NCBI GenBank assembly: GCA_025462835.1 | Contig: JAOAPH010000084.1 | Span: forward strand, 1 to 34,555 | Source: Candidatus Angelobacter sp. | GTDB taxonomy: Bacteria > Acidobacteriota > Terriglobia > Terriglobales > Acidobacteriaceae | DNA: 34,555 nt | Direction: 5' to 3' | Part shown: in pieces, positions 33,903-34,555 of the stretch | Layout: every line of letters starts with the position of its first letter | Numbering within the stretch: position 1 is the first letter of the stretch | Position numbers and translations under genes: made by a program | Notes under the pieces: model-generated | What the model was told of the DNA's origin: nothing | What the model saw: only the letters and a program-made list of their open reading frames with translations | The model's database searches: none

Positions 33903-33930
33903 AAAAAGCCCGGCGGTGCGGCGCCGGGCT
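33903..33930 (-). terminator. Intrinsic terminator of the PilZ-domain gene
   Basis: On the minus strand AGCCCGGCG (33930-33922) pairs with CGCCGGGCT (33915-33907) around a 6-base loop and is followed by T5 (complement of 33903-33907). A T4 on the other side makes it weakly bidirectional. It lies about 145 bases after the stop of the PilZ-domain gene. Confidence 0.8.
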
Positions 33931-33936
33931 CTTTTA

Positions 33937-33964
33937 GGCTGTTGTAAAACAGGGGGCAACAGCC
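33937..33964 (-). repeat. Hairpin 2 of the 3' untranslated cluster
   Basis: GGCTGTTG (33937-33944) and CAACAGCC (33957-33964) form a perfect 8-bp stem with a 12-base loop. It is 7 bases from the terminator stem. The CAGCC at 33960-33964 could instead pair with GGCTG at 33970-33974, part of the next hairpin. Confidence 0.5.
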
Positions 33965-33968
33965 CGAA

Positions 33969-33996
33969 CGGCTGCAATCGTGCAATAGAGCAGCCG
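33969..33996 (-). repeat. Hairpin 3 of the 3' untranslated cluster
   Basis: CGGCTGC (33969-33975) and GCAGCCG (33990-33996) form a perfect 7-bp stem with a 14-base loop. Together with the two neighbouring stems it covers the region between the PilZ-domain gene and its terminator. The stretch 33997-34074 shows no gene or strong structure. Confidence 0.45.
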
Positions 33997-34074
33997 CTCG
34001 ATATCAATAATGACAACCTTCACTCTCAGCGATCGGGGCCATGAACCTCTTGGGCCTTCGCAGTTGTGCCTGAA

Positions 34075-34555
34075 TCATAAGAGCTTGAGTCCCGCCTCCA
34101 ATTTCTCGATCTCAGCAGTCCAATACTGCCGCGCAGCGCCATCCGTGTGTTTGAGTAAGTTCTTTAGGACCTCGATATGGCGCTGTTGGTCCTGCATCAA
34201 CCTTGTCCTCGATTCTGTCTGCTGAAACGTTCGACGCACGATGTTCACCCGATCTTGCGGATTTGCGTGAAGGGGTTCGAGTATCCGGCAAAAATCATTG
34301 AGTGCGGCCAATTGGCTTGGACTCAAGGAAACGAACTGAAATCCATATCTCGAATTAGAACGGTTCTGGATGACTGCTGGTAAAAGCAGAACCTCCCCAA
34401 AGTGCGGCAGCTGTAGTTCGACTTCAGTCTTTTCTCCTGGAAATAAGCCATATTCAACTACTGCCGCGATCCCGCTTTCCGATATATCTGTACTGCGTGC
34501 TTGCAAACGGCTCCAGCCGGTAATGCCCTGACCCACTAAGGCCAGAGATAAATTG
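34075..34555 (-). CDS. PilZ-domain protein, N terminus beyond the right edge
   Basis: The frame is open from a stop at 34075 to the right edge (34555), with no stop and an in-frame GTG at 34536. The upstream codons read Asn-Leu-Ser-Leu-Ala-Leu, as expected before the PilZ core, so the gene begins outside the window. Visible marks are the PilZ motif DISESG (the D/N-x-S-x-x-G element that contacts cyclic di-GMP), then GEKTEVELQLP and YGFQFVSLS, followed by about 75 residues of charged helix (coiled-coil-like, many Gln, Arg, Glu). The Arg-x-x-x-Arg motif that completes the cyclic di-GMP site would lie upstream and cannot be checked. PilZ proteins relay cyclic di-GMP to motility or exopolysaccharide machines. 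It is about 20 kb from the polysaccharide operon, so no direct link is shown. Confidence 0.82.
   Translation of the reverse strand, partial: NLSLALVGQGITGWSRLQARSTDISESGIAAVVEYGLFPGEKTEVELQLPHFGEVLLLPAVIQNRSNSRYGFQFVSLSPSQLAALNDFCRILEPLHANPQDRVNIVRRTFQQTESRTRLMQDQQRHIEVLKNLLKHTDGAARQYWTAEIEKLEAGLKLL

Noticed and set aside
1..34555. Mobile elements, prophage, CRISPR, toxin-antitoxin or secretion-system genes
   Set aside because: No transposase, integrase, spaced direct repeats or tRNA attachment site was seen in the translated frames or spacers.

Overview
The window looks like about 34.5 kb of chromosome from a soil-type, Gram-negative heterotroph, most plausibly an Acidobacteriota (Terriglobia-like). 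This is inferred from the mix: secreted proteins with short Ig-like repeats, a one-lobe PstS-like protein beside a porin, a bacterial lipase maturation factor, a Ser/Thr kinase fused to a cyclase-like domain, and outer-membrane barrels ending in Phe. No rRNA, tRNA, CRISPR array, transposase or integrase was seen, and coding density is high.

Region 1 (1-5851): two tandem paralogous exported Ig-like proteins on the minus strand, the second cut by the left edge, separated by a clear intrinsic terminator. A dyad-containing divergent spacer follows, then plus-strand genes for a GH99/GH71-like lipoprotein, an Ig-repeat phospholipase C-type phosphoesterase and a GalE epimerase.

Region 2 (about 6126-16827): the most interesting locus. 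Four tightly coupled genes encode a membrane-anchored HEAT-repeat protein, a processive family 2 glycosyltransferase, a membrane-anchored TPR plus TIM-barrel glycosidase-like protein, and a TPR plus outer-membrane beta-barrel protein. Together they supply the parts of a synthase-dependent exopolysaccharide pathway, with no recognisable PilZ, BcsB or PgaD partner inside the operon. A Ser/Thr kinase fused through membrane segments to a class III cyclase-like domain with altered catalytic residues follows 99 bases later.

Region 3 (16986-19076): an L,D-transpeptidase gene broken by one missing base, preceded by an inverted repeat that covers its ribosome binding site, then an SPFH/band 7 protein.

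Region 4 (19236-25190): a near-continuous operon of an exported unknown, an orphan family 5 solute-binding protein, an NtrY-type histidine kinase and an NtrC-type sigma-54 activator.

Region 5 (25216-34555): minus-strand ABC-F ATPase, then a translationally coupled pair of lipase maturation factor and CrtI-like flavoprotein; a plus-strand HAMP/SpoIIE phosphatase; a minus-strand porin plus mini PstS-like protein; a regulatory spacer with a palindrome and three hairpins, the last a terminator; and a PilZ-domain gene running off the right edge.

Several gene starts were moved inward from the longest reading frame on the basis of signal peptides, ribosome binding sites or overlapping stop/start codons; each case is explained in its entry.
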